Part shown: positions 17,871 through 26,134 of the stretch, one piece after another | Layout of the letters: each line of letters starts with the position of its first letter | How positions within the stretch are numbered: the first letter of the stretch is position 1 | DNA from: an uncultured Mediterraneibacter sp. | Lineage (GTDB): Bacteria > Bacillota > Clostridia > Lachnospirales > Lachnospiraceae | Reading direction: 5' to 3' | DNA: 64,000 nt | Assembly: GCA_944376695.1 (NCBI GenBank) | Contig: CALWDM010000001.1 | Location: 62,001-126,000, forward strand | The notes under the pieces: model-generated | What the model was told of the DNA's origin: nothing | What the model saw: only the letters and a program-made list of their open reading frames with translations | Databases searched by the model: none | Translations under genes and position numbers: made by a program

Positions 17871-18888
17871 TAAACGAAGGACATATAAAAGAAGACAGCG
17901 CAGGAGGCGCAGACGTCAGGCAGCGGCAGCAGTGATGATCGTACTTGTCTTGCTGATCGGCGCCGGCGCGGCGGGAGGTTTTTATCTCTGGGACCAGTCC
18001 CGGGATTATATCGGTGCGTATGAAAAGTCCTCCTATAATAAAGCTCTTTATCAGGGTGAATTGTTTGCGCAGGATTTATGTGTTGCATCGGGGGAAACCG
18101 TACTGGACGGATTTCAGCCTGACAGTTCACTGCATGCGGCCGGTCTGTTCAACCTGGGAGAGGAGCAGGTGGCTTACGGTTACCGCTTATTTGACCAGCT
18201 TTATCCGGCCAGCACCACAAAGATAATGACCGCATACCTTGCACTGAAATATGGCAATCCCGATGATGTGGTGACTGTCAGCGCACATGCCACGGATTTT
18301 AACTGGGATGAATCTGTCGCAGGGCTTGTCACCGGAGACAGCCTGACTTTATACGATCTCCTATGCGGTCTGATGCTCTGCTCGGGAAATGACTGCGGGA
18401 CAGCGATCGCGGAGCATATCTCCGGAAGTGAAGAGGCGTTTGCTGATCTGATGAACACAGAGGCTGCCAGGCTTGGAGCCACTGGGACACACTTTGTCAA
18501 TCCCCATGGCCTTCATGACGATAACCACTATACTACGGCGTATGACTTATATCTTATTTTTAATGCAGCATGCAAGGATCAGCGCTTTATGGATATTATT
18601 TCCCTGGATTCCTATTCGGCAGAAATCACCGGAGCTGACGGAACGGTAAGAACAGACTCCTGGGCGCCTACAAACTATTATGCGGCAGGGCTGGCATCGC
18701 CGCCGGAGGGAGTGAACGTGATCGGGGGGAAAACCGGTACCACTGACCAGGCAGGGAACTGTGTGATCCTATATGACGAAAGTACAGGAGGAACTCCATA
18801 TATCTCCGTTATTATGGGTGCGTCTGACAAGACGCTTTTATATGATCAGATGAATCAGCTGTTTTCAGCAGGCATGACCGGGGCGTAA
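17854..18888 (+). CDS. D-alanyl-D-alanine carboxypeptidase (peptidase S11)
   Basis: 344 residues if initiated at GTG 17854, which overlaps mgsA. No ATG lies upstream of the membrane helix; a GTG/ATG pair within it (about 17930) is less likely. The first 23 residues are extremely basic (KRRQRRRRRR) and lead into one membrane segment (AAAAVMIVLVLLIGAGAAGG). The penicillin-binding fold has STTK (PASTTKIMTAYLALK), SGN (CSGNDCGTAIAEH) and KTGTTDQAG. Such enzymes trim the terminal D-Ala of peptidoglycan stem peptides outside the membrane. It is the last gene of the shape operon, before a strong terminator. Confidence 0.9.
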   Translation: MRCTNNKRRTYKRRQRRRRRRQAAAAVMIVLVLLIGAGAAGGFYLWDQSRDYIGAYEKSSYNKALYQGELFAQDLCVASGETVLDGFQPDSSLHAAGLFNLGEEQVAYGYRLFDQLYPASTTKIMTAYLALKYGNPDDVVTVSAHATDFNWDESVAGLVTGDSLTLYDLLCGLMLCSGNDCGTAIAEHISGSEEAFADLMNTEAARLGATGTHFVNPHGLHDDNHYTTAYDLYLIFNAACKDQRFMDIISLDSYSAEITGADGTVRTDSWAPTNYYAAGLASPPEGVNVIGGKTGTTDQAGNCVILYDESTGGTPYISVIMGASDKTLLYDQMNQLFSAGMTGA

Positions 18889-18890
18889 AG

Positions 18891-18936
18891 AAAAAGTCTT
18901 CCATACTTCTGAGCTTCAGAAGCAGGAAGGCTTTTT
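18891..18936. terminator. Bidirectional terminator after the shape operon
   Basis: Arms AAAAAGTCTTCC and GGAAGGCTTTTT close a second perfect hairpin CTTCTGA-GCT-TCAGAAG. The right arm ends in TTTTT for the plus strand and the left arm gives TTTTT on the minus strand, serving the convergent DUF378 gene as well. Confidence 0.9.
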
Positions 18937-18967
18937 GCATACAGCATAAATATTTTCTATACATAAG

Positions 18968-19171
18968 TTACTCTGACATTCCTCTGATCCTTCCGAAGAA
19001 ACTGATCAGATACAGTCCGCACAGGCCTACCACAGTATATACGATCCTTGACAGCCAGCTTAAATTTCCAAAAAGGAAGGCTACCAGATCGAATCGGAAG
19101 ATACCGACAAGCAGCCAGTTGATGGCGCCGATGATCACAAGTGTCAGGGCTGTGTAATCAAACCATTTCAT
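18968..19171 (-). CDS. DUF378 domain membrane protein
   Basis: 67 residues with two membrane helices. It has the DUF378 pattern: WFDYTALTLVIIGAINWLLVG, a middle DLVAFLFG and the second helix IVYTVVGLCGLYLISFF. Ribosome site AAAGGAGGAAATAAC. The family is small, widespread in Firmicutes and of unknown function. It stands alone between two converging or diverging units and ends at the shared terminator. Confidence 0.85.
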   Translation of the reverse strand: MKWFDYTALTLVIIGAINWLLVGIFRFDLVAFLFGNLSWLSRIVYTVVGLCGLYLISFFGRIRGMSE

Positions 19172-19220
19172 GTTATTTCCTCCTTTACCATCTCAATATT
19201 TCTATTGTTCCCGCAAATAC

Positions 19221-19249
19221 TGGAAATATACATCAGAAAATGATATACT
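19221..19249 (+). promoter_or_regulatory. Extended -10 promoter of the yggS-sepF cluster
   Basis: TGGAAA at 19221-19226, 17-bp spacer, then TGATATACT giving an extended -10 (TG-n-TATACT, 19241-19249). It lies 36 bp upstream of the first TTG start of the cluster. Confidence 0.6.
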
Positions 19250-19284
19250 GATTGAGTTATAGATCAGAGGAGGTGCGATCCACT

Positions 19285-20754
19285 TTGTCATCCGTGACAT
19301 CAAAAGGAAATCATTCTGTTGATATAAAAAAATTCAGGGCAAGGAGAGAGATGAACCTGGGCATTTTTCTGTTTGCAATTGTGTTCATCTATCTGGTTAT
19401 CACAGTGATTCTGTATTTAACGGGAGATCCTGTTTCTGTGTATGAAGTACGCGAGGGGACCATTGTGAATGACAATTCCTATACAGGTCTTGTGCTGAGA
19501 CAGGAACAGGTCGTCAGCGCCGAGACGGATGGATACATCAGTTATTATCAGAACGAAAACAGTAAAGTAAAGACAGGGATGCGGGTATATGCCATGTCCG
19601 CACAGAAGCTGGATACAGAATCTGCGTCTCCCGATGCGGATAATTCTGACGGAGCGTCAGTTTCATTAAATCCGGAAGTGAGGTCAGGAATTATTTATCA
19701 GCTGCAGAATTTTAATGAGAATTACGATCCGGTGGATTTTTCGGCGGTATATTCGCTGAAAAATGAGATTACAGCTTCCCTCCAGGATTCCTTCAGCGCG
19801 ACGCGGACAGAGCAGCTCGAAACAATGATTTCGTCAAATGAGCTTGACGCTGCTGCATATACGGCGCCCCGTGACGGCATCATCGCTTTTACCGTGGACG
19901 GATTCGAATCTCTTACAAAAGATACGTTTACTGCAGAAAATTTTGACCGCACAGCATATGAAAGCAGGATGCTCGAGGATCAGATGAAGATCACTGCCGG
20001 AAGTCCGGCATATCGTCTCATCACAAGTGAAGACTGGTCTGTCATCGTTCAGCTTGACCGCAGTACAGCGGAACAGTTTAAAGAATCGATAGCTGCGGCA
20101 AATACCTCTGCCGGGGAAACAGCAGACCCTGCCGGAGAAAACCAGAGCATGAGTGTGAAAGTCCGTATAGATAAGGACAGTGAAACTATGTGGGCAGATT
20201 TTTCCGTCCTGTCAGAAGATGGAGAATACTACGGATGCCTGGATTTTGATAATTCGATGATCCGCTACGCGCAGGAGCGTTATCTTAATATCGAACTTAT
20301 CCTTGAAGATCAGAGTGGACTCAAGATCCCCAAATCGTCTGTTGTCGAGGAGAAATTTTATGTCATACCAGAGGAGTATATCACATCTGGCGGAAACAGT
20401 TCCTCGGACGGGGTATTGATCCGTCAGACAGATGGAAGCGCCGTATTCCAAACTGTAAATATTTATGACGCTTCCGGGGAAGGCGAAGTATGTGTCAGCA
20501 GAGAGGATATCAGCGAGAACGATATTCTGATTAAACCAGACTCAAATGAAACATATACCGCGGGAAGGACCAAATCTCTCCGGGGAGTTTACAATATCAA
20601 TAAGGGATACACCGTATTTAAGAAAGTAGATATTCTGTGTGAAAACGACGAGTACTATATTGTCAGGGAAGGGGAAAGCTACGGATTGTATAATTATGAC
20701 CACATTGTTCAGGAAGGGGCCAGCGTCAGTCCGGAGGAGGTAGTATTCCAATAG
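19285..20754 (+). CDS. HlyD-like membrane-anchored protein of the sepF cluster
   Basis: About 489 residues from TTG 19285, which follows AGAGGAGGTG by 9 nt. A basic N-terminus (KKFRARREM) leads to one membrane helix (LGIFLFAIVFIYLVITVILYL). The extracytoplasmic part starts with a lipoyl-like half (VYEVREGTIVNDNSYTGLVLRQEQVVSAETDGYI). A long acidic middle follows, then a second half around TAPRDGIIAFTVDG and a beta-barrel-like region (SEDWSVIVQLDRSTAEQF). This is the HlyD/adaptor layout, but no transporter is nearby; the companions are yggS, sepF, ylmH and lspA. Its role is unknown and a cell-envelope function linked to division is only inference. Confidence 0.75.
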   Translation: MSSVTSKGNHSVDIKKFRARREMNLGIFLFAIVFIYLVITVILYLTGDPVSVYEVREGTIVNDNSYTGLVLRQEQVVSAETDGYISYYQNENSKVKTGMRVYAMSAQKLDTESASPDADNSDGASVSLNPEVRSGIIYQLQNFNENYDPVDFSAVYSLKNEITASLQDSFSATRTEQLETMISSNELDAAAYTAPRDGIIAFTVDGFESLTKDTFTAENFDRTAYESRMLEDQMKITAGSPAYRLITSEDWSVIVQLDRSTAEQFKESIAAANTSAGETADPAGENQSMSVKVRIDKDSETMWADFSVLSEDGEYYGCLDFDNSMIRYAQERYLNIELILEDQSGLKIPKSSVVEEKFYVIPEEYITSGGNSSSDGVLIRQTDGSAVFQTVNIYDASGEGEVCVSREDISENDILIKPDSNETYTAGRTKSLRGVYNINKGYTVFKKVDILCENDEYYIVREGESYGLYNYDHIVQEGASVSPEEVVFQ

Positions 20755-20781
20755 CTTTACTTTAAATAAGGAGGAATAATT

Positions 20782-21492
20782 ATGCTCAGTGAAAAAAATA
20801 CGCTCAGAGAAAATCTGCTGGCAGTCGAAGATAGAATAGAGACGGCCTGCAGACGGGCCGGCAGGAAACGCAGCGAAGTGACTCTGGTCGCAGTCAGCAA
20901 AACGAAACCAGTTGAGATGTTAAGAGAGGCATATGATCTGGGGGTACGTGTTTTCGGTGAAAATAAAGTCCAGGAAATCAGAGGAAAGTATGAGATGCTT
21001 CCCGTAGACATTCAGTGGCATATGATCGGACATCTTCAGACGAACAAAGTCAAATACATCGTTGATAAGGTACGTCTGATTCATTCTGTCGATTCTCTGA
21101 ATCTTGCCAGAGTCATTGAAAAAGAAGCTGAAAAGCAAAACAGGACAGTCGATATTCTGCTGGAAGTGAATGTGGCAGAAGAGGAGAGCAAGTTTGGTCT
21201 GAAAACATCAGAAGTTCTGCCTCTGGTTGAGAAAGTAATGCAGCTTCCTCATATCAGACTGCGGGGACTGATGACAATTGCACCTTTTGTTGAAAATCCA
21301 GAAAAAAATCGTGCAATTTTCGCAAATTTACATGATTTATATGTTGACATAAAGGAAAAAAACATTGATAATGATACTGTGAGCATACTTTCTATGGGGA
21401 TGACCAATGACTATGAAGTTGCGATCGAAGAAGGTTCCACAATGGTCCGGATCGGAACGGGTATCTTTGGTGCCAGAAATTACAGCATTTGA
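20782..21492 (+). CDS. yggS: YggS/YlmE-family PLP homeostasis protein
   Basis: 236 residues, alanine-racemase-like TIM barrel without the C-terminal domain. It has TLVAVSKTKPVEMLREAYDLG with the PLP lysine, FGENKVQEIRGKYE, QWHMIGHLQTNKVKYIV and the closing SMGMTNDYEVAIEEGSTMVRIGTGIFG, which binds the PLP phosphate. Family members bind PLP and help balance vitamin B6 pools; no catalytic activity is established. AAGGAGGAATAATT precedes the ATG. It sits upstream of sepF, as ylmE does in Bacillus. Confidence 0.94.
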   Translation: MLSEKNTLRENLLAVEDRIETACRRAGRKRSEVTLVAVSKTKPVEMLREAYDLGVRVFGENKVQEIRGKYEMLPVDIQWHMIGHLQTNKVKYIVDKVRLIHSVDSLNLARVIEKEAEKQNRTVDILLEVNVAEEESKFGLKTSEVLPLVEKVMQLPHIRLRGLMTIAPFVENPEKNRAIFANLHDLYVDIKEKNIDNDTVSILSMGMTNDYEVAIEEGSTMVRIGTGIFGARNYSI

Positions 21493-21568
21493 TGCAGTTT
21501 TGCTCTGGGAGAAAGTATGAAATAAACAATTGCGCGCAGAATACGATGTGCAAGATAGGAGTGTAAAG

Positions 21569-22120
21569 ATGGGTGTATTTGATAAATTTCTGGACATCAT
21601 GAAATTGAACGACGAGGATGATTACGAAGACGATTTCTATGATGACGACGAGTATTTTGACGAGGAGGATTCTTATAAAGAAAAACCTCAGCGGCGTTCT
21701 CTGTTCGGAAAGAAAAATACGAGAGAAGACAATTTTGATGATTTCGATATGGAGGAAGAGGAAAGATTTCATCCTTCCACGGGCAGTAAAGTAACACCAA
21801 TGAGACATCCGTCAGCAAGAAAGAGCGGTAACATGGAAGTCTGTGTTGTGAAACCTTCTTCTGTGGATGACTCCAGAGAGATTACCGAAACGTTGCTCTC
21901 AGGACGTACAGTTATCCTTAATCTTGAAGGAATGGATCTTGAAATCGCGCAGCGGATTATTGATTTCATCTCCGGCGCTACGTTTGCGATCAACGGGAAT
22001 CTTCAAAAGATCTCAAATTACATATTCCTTGTCACACCTACAAATGTAGATATTTCAGGAGATCTTCAGGATCTGCTCGGCGGTTCGATGGAGACTCCCA
22101 GCGTTAGAGGAAGATACTGA
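21569..22120 (+). CDS. sepF: Cell division protein SepF
   Basis: About 183 residues from ATG 21569, which follows AGGAG; 13 further in-frame codons upstream lack a ribosome site. The amphipathic membrane-binding helix (MGVFDKFLDIMKL) is followed by a strongly acidic linker (DDYEDDFYDDDEYFDEED). The DUF552 core begins at CVVKPSSVDDSREITETLLSG, with LNLEGMDLEIAQRIIDFISG and a terminal IFLVTPTNVDISG. SepF tethers FtsZ to the membrane and helps septum assembly. Gene order yggS-sepF-ylmH is conserved. Confidence 0.94.
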   Translation: MGVFDKFLDIMKLNDEDDYEDDFYDDDEYFDEEDSYKEKPQRRSLFGKKNTREDNFDDFDMEEEERFHPSTGSKVTPMRHPSARKSGNMEVCVVKPSSVDDSREITETLLSGRTVILNLEGMDLEIAQRIIDFISGATFAINGNLQKISNYIFLVTPTNVDISGDLQDLLGGSMETPSVRGRY

Positions 22121-22126
22121 TCTGTT

Positions 22127-22921
22127 ATGCAGGAGGTAAACAATGATAAGGATGTCCTGCTTCTGGAAAAACGTTTTACTGAACTTTCCAGAAATGCATA
22201 CCAGAGGGATATCATAACATATTCAGATTTTCTGAACCTGAATGAACAGAATATTTTACATACGCTGCCAAAAGACAGGCTGTATACACGATTTATGTCT
22301 TTTGGCGGGTATGACACAGCAGAGCGTCAGATGGCGGCATTTATCCCTGATGCTCTTTATTTGCGTTGGGGAAAAAAGGAGCCGGAAAATATTGATTACC
22401 CTTTCCGCGCCCTGAGAATCTCTCCTCTGAATAAAAAATTTGCCGGAGAGCTGAGCCACCGTGATTATCTGGGCGCGGTCCTTAATCTGGGAATCGAGCG
22501 TTCCAGGACCGGAGATATCCTGATCGATGGAGAAAGCGCTCTGATCTTTGTCCACAGGGATATAGCCAACGTGGTTTCAGGGGAGCTTACCAGGGTACGA
22601 CACACATCTGTCCGCGCAGATGAACTCCCGCTCAGTAAGATCTCCTATACTCCGTCTTACGAAGAGATCCGGGGTACTGTCGCGTCTGTCAGGCTGGACA
22701 GCCTGCTTGCGCTTGCTTTTTCTTCATCGCGTACACGCCTTACCGGGCTGATCGAGGGCGCAAAGGTCTATGTAAACGGACGGCTGGTCACCAGCAATGG
22801 ATATCAGCCTGCCGAGGGAGATGTGATCTCAGTCCGCGGCATGGGGAAATTCCGCTTCGAGAACTCCGGCTCACGTACGAGGAAGAATCGGATCATGGTC
22901 GTGATCTTTAAATATGTATAA
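22127..22921 (+). CDS. ylmH: YlmH-family S4-domain RNA-binding protein
   Basis: 264 residues. The N-terminal YlmH-specific region runs through RAYQRDI-like NAYQRDIITYSDFLNLNEQ and GGYDTAERQMAAF. The middle has HRDYLGAVLNLGIERSRTGDI. The S4 RNA-binding domain is at about 185-245 (RLDSLLALAFSSSRTRLTGLIEGAKVYVNGRL). In Bacillus, YlmH binds the ribosome in translation-quality control. The start is uncertain: ATG 22127 has no close ribosome site, while an AGGAGG just inside the frame is not followed by an in-frame ATG, GTG or TTG at normal spacing. Its 3' end is 34 bp upstream of the chosen lspA start. Confidence 0.9.
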   Translation: MQEVNNDKDVLLLEKRFTELSRNAYQRDIITYSDFLNLNEQNILHTLPKDRLYTRFMSFGGYDTAERQMAAFIPDALYLRWGKKEPENIDYPFRALRISPLNKKFAGELSHRDYLGAVLNLGIERSRTGDILIDGESALIFVHRDIANVVSGELTRVRHTSVRADELPLSKISYTPSYEEIRGTVASVRLDSLLALAFSSSRTRLTGLIEGAKVYVNGRLVTSNGYQPAEGDVISVRGMGKFRFENSGSRTRKNRIMVVIFKYV

Positions 22922-22955
22922 GTACAAGACAGATTTTAAGGATGGATATACAGAT

Positions 22956-23492
22956 ATGACAGAACAATCAAAAGGCAGAATGGGAATTTCATGCGCAGGC
23001 TGCATATCTGCGCTGATTGGTTTTGCGGCAGCGCTCATTTTTGACCAGTTTACAAAATATATGGCAGTATTAAAATTAAAGGATCAGGCTCCCTTTGTCC
23101 TGATCAATGGGGTATTTGAGCTGCGCTATCTCGAAAACAGAGGCGCGGCCTTTGGGATGATGCAGGATATGAGATTTGCTCTGTCTGTGGGAGCGCTTCT
23201 CGTATGTGCGGTTATCGTGTACCTGTATGTGCGCATGCCTGAAAACCGCAGATATCTCCCCCTCCGTATCTGCGCGGTGTTTTTATGCGCGGGAGCCGTG
23301 GGAAATATGATCGACCGTGTACGCCTCGGATATGTGATCGATTTCTTTTATTTCCGTCTGATCGATTTCCCGATCTTTAATGTGGCGGACTGTTACGTCG
23401 TAGCAGCGTGTATCGTATTTGCGCTCCTCGTCCTGTTTTATTACAGAGAGGAAGATGATTTCAGCTTTCTGGGCAGAGAGAAGAAAGGTTAG
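22956..23492 (+). CDS. lspA: Lipoprotein signal peptidase II
   Basis: About 178 residues from ATG 22956; an ATG at 22914 that overlaps the ylmH stop is possible but has no ribosome site. Four membrane helices. The aspartyl-protease residues are in GNMIDRVRLGYVIDFFYF and FNVADCYVV, and the substrate-contact motif RYLENRGAAFGM is intact. The enzyme cleaves the diacylglycerol-modified signal peptide of prolipoproteins in the membrane. It lies between ylmH and an RluD-type synthase in the usual order. Confidence 0.93.
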   Translation: MTEQSKGRMGISCAGCISALIGFAAALIFDQFTKYMAVLKLKDQAPFVLINGVFELRYLENRGAAFGMMQDMRFALSVGALLVCAVIVYLYVRMPENRRYLPLRICAVFLCAGAVGNMIDRVRLGYVIDFFYFRLIDFPIFNVADCYVVAACIVFALLVLFYYREEDDFSFLGREKKG

Positions 23493-23501
23493 GAGCCGTA
23501 T

Positions 23502-24416
23502 ATGCAGGAATTCTATCTTACAGCAGAAAATCAGGGGGAAAGGATCGATAGATTTTTAAGTGCAAATCTTGAGGACCTTTCCCGTTCTTATATCCAGAAG
23601 CTTGTAAAAGAGGGCGGTATCCTGGTAAATGGAAATCCCGTCAAAGCCAATTACAAAATAAATACAGGGGATGAGATACGCGTGCAGATTCCGGAGCCGG
23701 AGCCATTGGACATCCTTCCCGAAGAAATCCCTCTGGACATCCTGTATGAGGATGAGGACATTCTTGTTGTAAATAAGCCGAAGGGAATGGTTGTACACCC
23801 TGCGCCCGGGCATTACAGCCATACGCTGGTAAATGCGGTTCTCTATCACTGCGGCAGCCGCCTTTCCGGAATTAACGGCGTTCTCCGCCCGGGGATTGTC
23901 CACCGGATCGATATGGACACGACAGGCTCTCTTCTCGTCTGCAAGAATGACCGGGCCCATCAGATCCTGGCAGACGAGCTCAGAGAACATCATATCACAC
24001 GCAGGTATCACGCTGTTGTCCTCGGCAATCTGAAAGAAGATACAGGTACAGTGAACGCGCCGATCGGGCGGCATCCCACAGACCGGAAGAAAATGAGCAC
24101 AAAAGCGCCAAACGGCAGACGCGCTGTCACGCATTACCGGGTTTTGGAGAGATTCGGGGATTACACTTATATCGAATGCGGGCTTGAGACCGGCCGTACT
24201 CACCAGATTCGCGTGCATATGGCGAGTATAGGCCATCCCATTCTTGGAGACAGTGTGTACGGTCCTGCAAAATGTCCGTTTAAATTGGAGGGACAGACTC
24301 TGCATGCAAAGCTCCTCGGGATCACTCACCCTTCCACTGGAAAATATATGGAATTTGACGCTCCCCTCCCGGACTATTTTGCGTCCCTTCTGGAACGGCT
24401 GCGGAACTGTTCATAG
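23502..24416 (+). CDS. rluD: RluD-family pseudouridine synthase
   Basis: 304 residues: an N-terminal S4 domain (RIDRFLSANLEDLSRSYIQKLVKEGGILVNG, about 12-42) and an RluA-type catalytic domain with HRIDMDTTGSLLV carrying the catalytic Asp. Also seen are VVNKPKGMVVHPAPGH and GRTHQIRVHMASIGHPILGD. It isomerises uridines in 23S rRNA; the exact position is not readable, though the context next to lspA matches YlyB of Bacillus. It ends the division cluster, 9 bp after lspA. Confidence 0.93.
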   Translation: MQEFYLTAENQGERIDRFLSANLEDLSRSYIQKLVKEGGILVNGNPVKANYKINTGDEIRVQIPEPEPLDILPEEIPLDILYEDEDILVVNKPKGMVVHPAPGHYSHTLVNAVLYHCGSRLSGINGVLRPGIVHRIDMDTTGSLLVCKNDRAHQILADELREHHITRRYHAVVLGNLKEDTGTVNAPIGRHPTDRKKMSTKAPNGRRAVTHYRVLERFGDYTYIECGLETGRTHQIRVHMASIGHPILGDSVYGPAKCPFKLEGQTLHAKLLGITHPSTGKYMEFDAPLPDYFASLLERLRNCS

Positions 24417-24434
24417 AAAATTTTCAATTTCTGA

Positions 24435-24463
24435 TTGTAATACAAGATGATTTTAGCTATAAT
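24435..24463 (+). promoter_or_regulatory. Sigma-A promoter of the cytidylate-kinase-like gene
   Basis: TTGTAA (24435-24440), 17-bp spacer, TATAAT (24458-24463), located 78 bp before the ATG at 24541. The leader contains the hairpin-like repeat TGCAT-n-ATGCA. Confidence 0.75.
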
Positions 24464-24540
24464 AGTCATATAAGAAGTGAACATTTGCATATTTTTTATG
24501 CAAAATCACAATTATCTGACGCAAAGGAGAGTGGCTCATC

Positions 24541-25188
24541 ATGAAAACAAATACGATCATTACTATTGGGAGAGAATATGGAAGCGCGGGGAGAGAGATC
24601 GGATATAAGGTAGCAGAAGCATTTGGTATCAAATTGTATGATAAGGAAATGCTTGCCCGCGCTGCAAAAGAAAGCGGGATCTGTGAGGAGATCTTCCAGT
24701 CACACGATGAGAAACCTACTAACAGTTTCCTTTATTCCCTTGTTATGGATACATATTCAATGGGATATTCAGGAAATACATATACTGATATGCCGATCAA
24801 CCACAAGGTGTTCCTCGCGCAGTTTGACGCTATCAAAAAGATTGCCGATGAAGGTCCGTGTATTTTAGTCGGACGCTGCGCTGACTATGCGCTGGAATCT
24901 TATCCGAATGTTGTGAGCGTTTTCATACATGCAGATATGCAGTCCCGTATTAAAAGGATTGCAAAGATATATGACCTGACCGATGCCAGAGCAAAAGACA
25001 TGATTGTTAAAACTGACAAAAAGAGAGCCAGCTACTATAACTATTATACAAATAAAAAGTGGTCTGACGCAGGAAGTTATGAATTGTGTCTTACCAGCTC
25101 GAAACTCGGGACAGAAGGGACAGCGCAGGCTATCATTGATTATGTGAATCTGAAAGAAAAAATAAGAAAAGAAGACCGCACAATCTGA
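24541..25188 (+). CDS. Cytidylate kinase-like family protein
   Basis: 215 residues of P-loop kinase type. The start TIITIGREYGSAGREIGYKVAEAFG holds the nucleotide loop GREYGSAGR, as in the CMK-like family, in place of a classical GxxGxGK. CILVGRCADYAL and the lid-like RIAKIYDLTDARAKDMIVKTDKKRASYYNYYTNKKW follow. This is the 'cytidylate kinase-like' group common in Firmicutes, often fused to or near other domains; its true substrate is not established and it should not be called cmk. It has its own promoter and an AAAGGAGAG ribosome site. Confidence 0.85.
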   Translation: MKTNTIITIGREYGSAGREIGYKVAEAFGIKLYDKEMLARAAKESGICEEIFQSHDEKPTNSFLYSLVMDTYSMGYSGNTYTDMPINHKVFLAQFDAIKKIADEGPCILVGRCADYALESYPNVVSVFIHADMQSRIKRIAKIYDLTDARAKDMIVKTDKKRASYYNYYTNKKWSDAGSYELCLTSSKLGTEGTAQAIIDYVNLKEKIRKEDRTI

Positions 25189-25211
25189 TTTTCCGCTGGC
25201 GGAAAGTCTCA

Positions 25212-25281
25212 GATACTGGTTGGAAATGCACTGATATTCCCGTCACACAGACCGAGATCTGCGTGGCGGGAATATAGTATC
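25212..25281. terminator. Long hairpin between convergent genes
   Basis: A 17-bp stem (25234-25250 with 25259-25275; two G-U type pairs) around ATATTCCCG and CGGGAATAT, extended by GATACT (25212-25217) with AGTATC (25276-25281). A T-run follows only after 7 more bases on the plus strand, so it is an imperfect terminator, but it sits exactly between the converging kinase-like gene and ttcA. A smaller perfect hairpin TTTCCGC-TG-GCGGAAA lies just left of it. Confidence 0.5.
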
Positions 25282-25305
25282 ACAGTCATTTTTTCAGAAA
25301 GTATT

Positions 25306-26040
25306 TTATCTCGACCGGATTACGCGTTCCGGCCACCCGGAAATATTTCCGGTGAGGATAGCGTGAAACATCCGTTCTCTGGTGCCCGGGTGCTCTGCAT
25401 TGAGTTGCCTTAAGAGTTCTTTCGCATATTGTCTTTTCGTATATCCGTCTACCGGACATTTGCTTTTTACGACCGGAAGGCCGTATTTATTCTTAAAACC
25501 AATGATATCCATCTCATCCACAAACATAAGAGGGCGCACCACGGTTAAGTCCATGCGGTCCAGATAGGTCCTGGGAGAAAAAGAATGAAACCTGCCTTCA
25601 AAGATGAGAGAGAGCAGCATGGTCTCAATGATATCATCCTTATGGTGCGCATATGCGATCTTATTGCACCCCATTTCCTTAATCGCCTGGTTCAGAGCTC
25701 CTTTGCGCATTTTGGCGCAGAGCGAGCAGGGATTGCTTTCTCTGCGCACATTAAAGAGAATATTATAGATATCTGACCGGACGATTTTGTACGGAACTTC
25801 CATCTCACGGCAGAGTTCCTGGACAGGAGTGAGGTCGAAATCGTCAAATCCAAGATCAACAGTAATGGCGCTTAACTGGAATTTCTGCGGGTAGAATCGT
25901 TTCAGTCCGTGGAGGGCATAAAGCAGGGTAAGGCTGTCCTTTCCCCCGGAAATCCCCACCGCAATGTGGTCGCCCTCCTGAATCATACTGTATTCATCAA
26001 CTGCCTTTCGGGCATAACTTAACAGACGTTGTAACTGCAT
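25306..26040 (-). CDS. ttcA: TtcA-family tRNA 2-thiolation protein
   Basis: 244 residues. PP-loop ATPase motif SGGKDSLTLLYAL at about 30-42; a C-x-x-C (CSLCAKMRKGAL, about 103-114) that in TtcA helps hold an Fe-S cluster; HHKDDIIETMLLSLIFEGRFHSF; and a late Cys in KSKCPVDG. TtcA makes 2-thiocytidine at tRNA position 32 using ATP; close paralogues act on other sites, so the exact modification is inferred. It has a clean promoter directly upstream and no obvious operon partner. Confidence 0.85.
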   Translation of the reverse strand: MQLQRLLSYARKAVDEYSMIQEGDHIAVGISGGKDSLTLLYALHGLKRFYPQKFQLSAITVDLGFDDFDLTPVQELCREMEVPYKIVRSDIYNILFNVRRESNPCSLCAKMRKGALNQAIKEMGCNKIAYAHHKDDIIETMLLSLIFEGRFHSFSPRTYLDRMDLTVVRPLMFVDEMDIIGFKNKYGLPVVKSKCPVDGYTKRQYAKELLRQLNAEHPGTRERMFHAILTGNISGWPERVIRSR

Positions 26041-26081
26041 ATCCTGTAATCCTTTCTCTTTTGAAATTCTTCTGATATATT

Positions 26082-26104
26082 GGCTGTTTTACAGAGCCTT
26101 TTTT
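26082..26104 (+). terminator. Plus-strand terminator-like hairpin at the ttcA start site
   Basis: GGCTGT-TTT-ACAGAGCC followed by TTTTTT, oriented against both flanking genes, immediately downstream of the ttcA -10. It would stop antisense transcripts heading into the recombinase gene. Confidence 0.45.
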
Positions 26105-26133
26105 ATTATACTGGCAGAAAAAGATAATTACAA
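26105..26133 (-). promoter_or_regulatory. Sigma-A promoter of ttcA
   Basis: On the minus strand TTGTAA (26133-26128), 17-bp spacer, TATAAT (26110-26105). It begins two bases after the stop codon of the upstream recombinase gene, so ttcA can be transcribed separately. Confidence 0.7.
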
Positions 26134-26134
26134 G

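Noticed and set aside
23556..24329. 257-codon open frame on the minus strand
   Set aside because: Antisense shadow of the RluD-type gene; no ribosome site and no domain.
24541..25188. True cytidylate kinase (cmk)
   Set aside because: The nucleotide loop is GREYGSAGR and the length and lid differ from Cmk; it belongs to the cytidylate-kinase-like family of unknown substrate.
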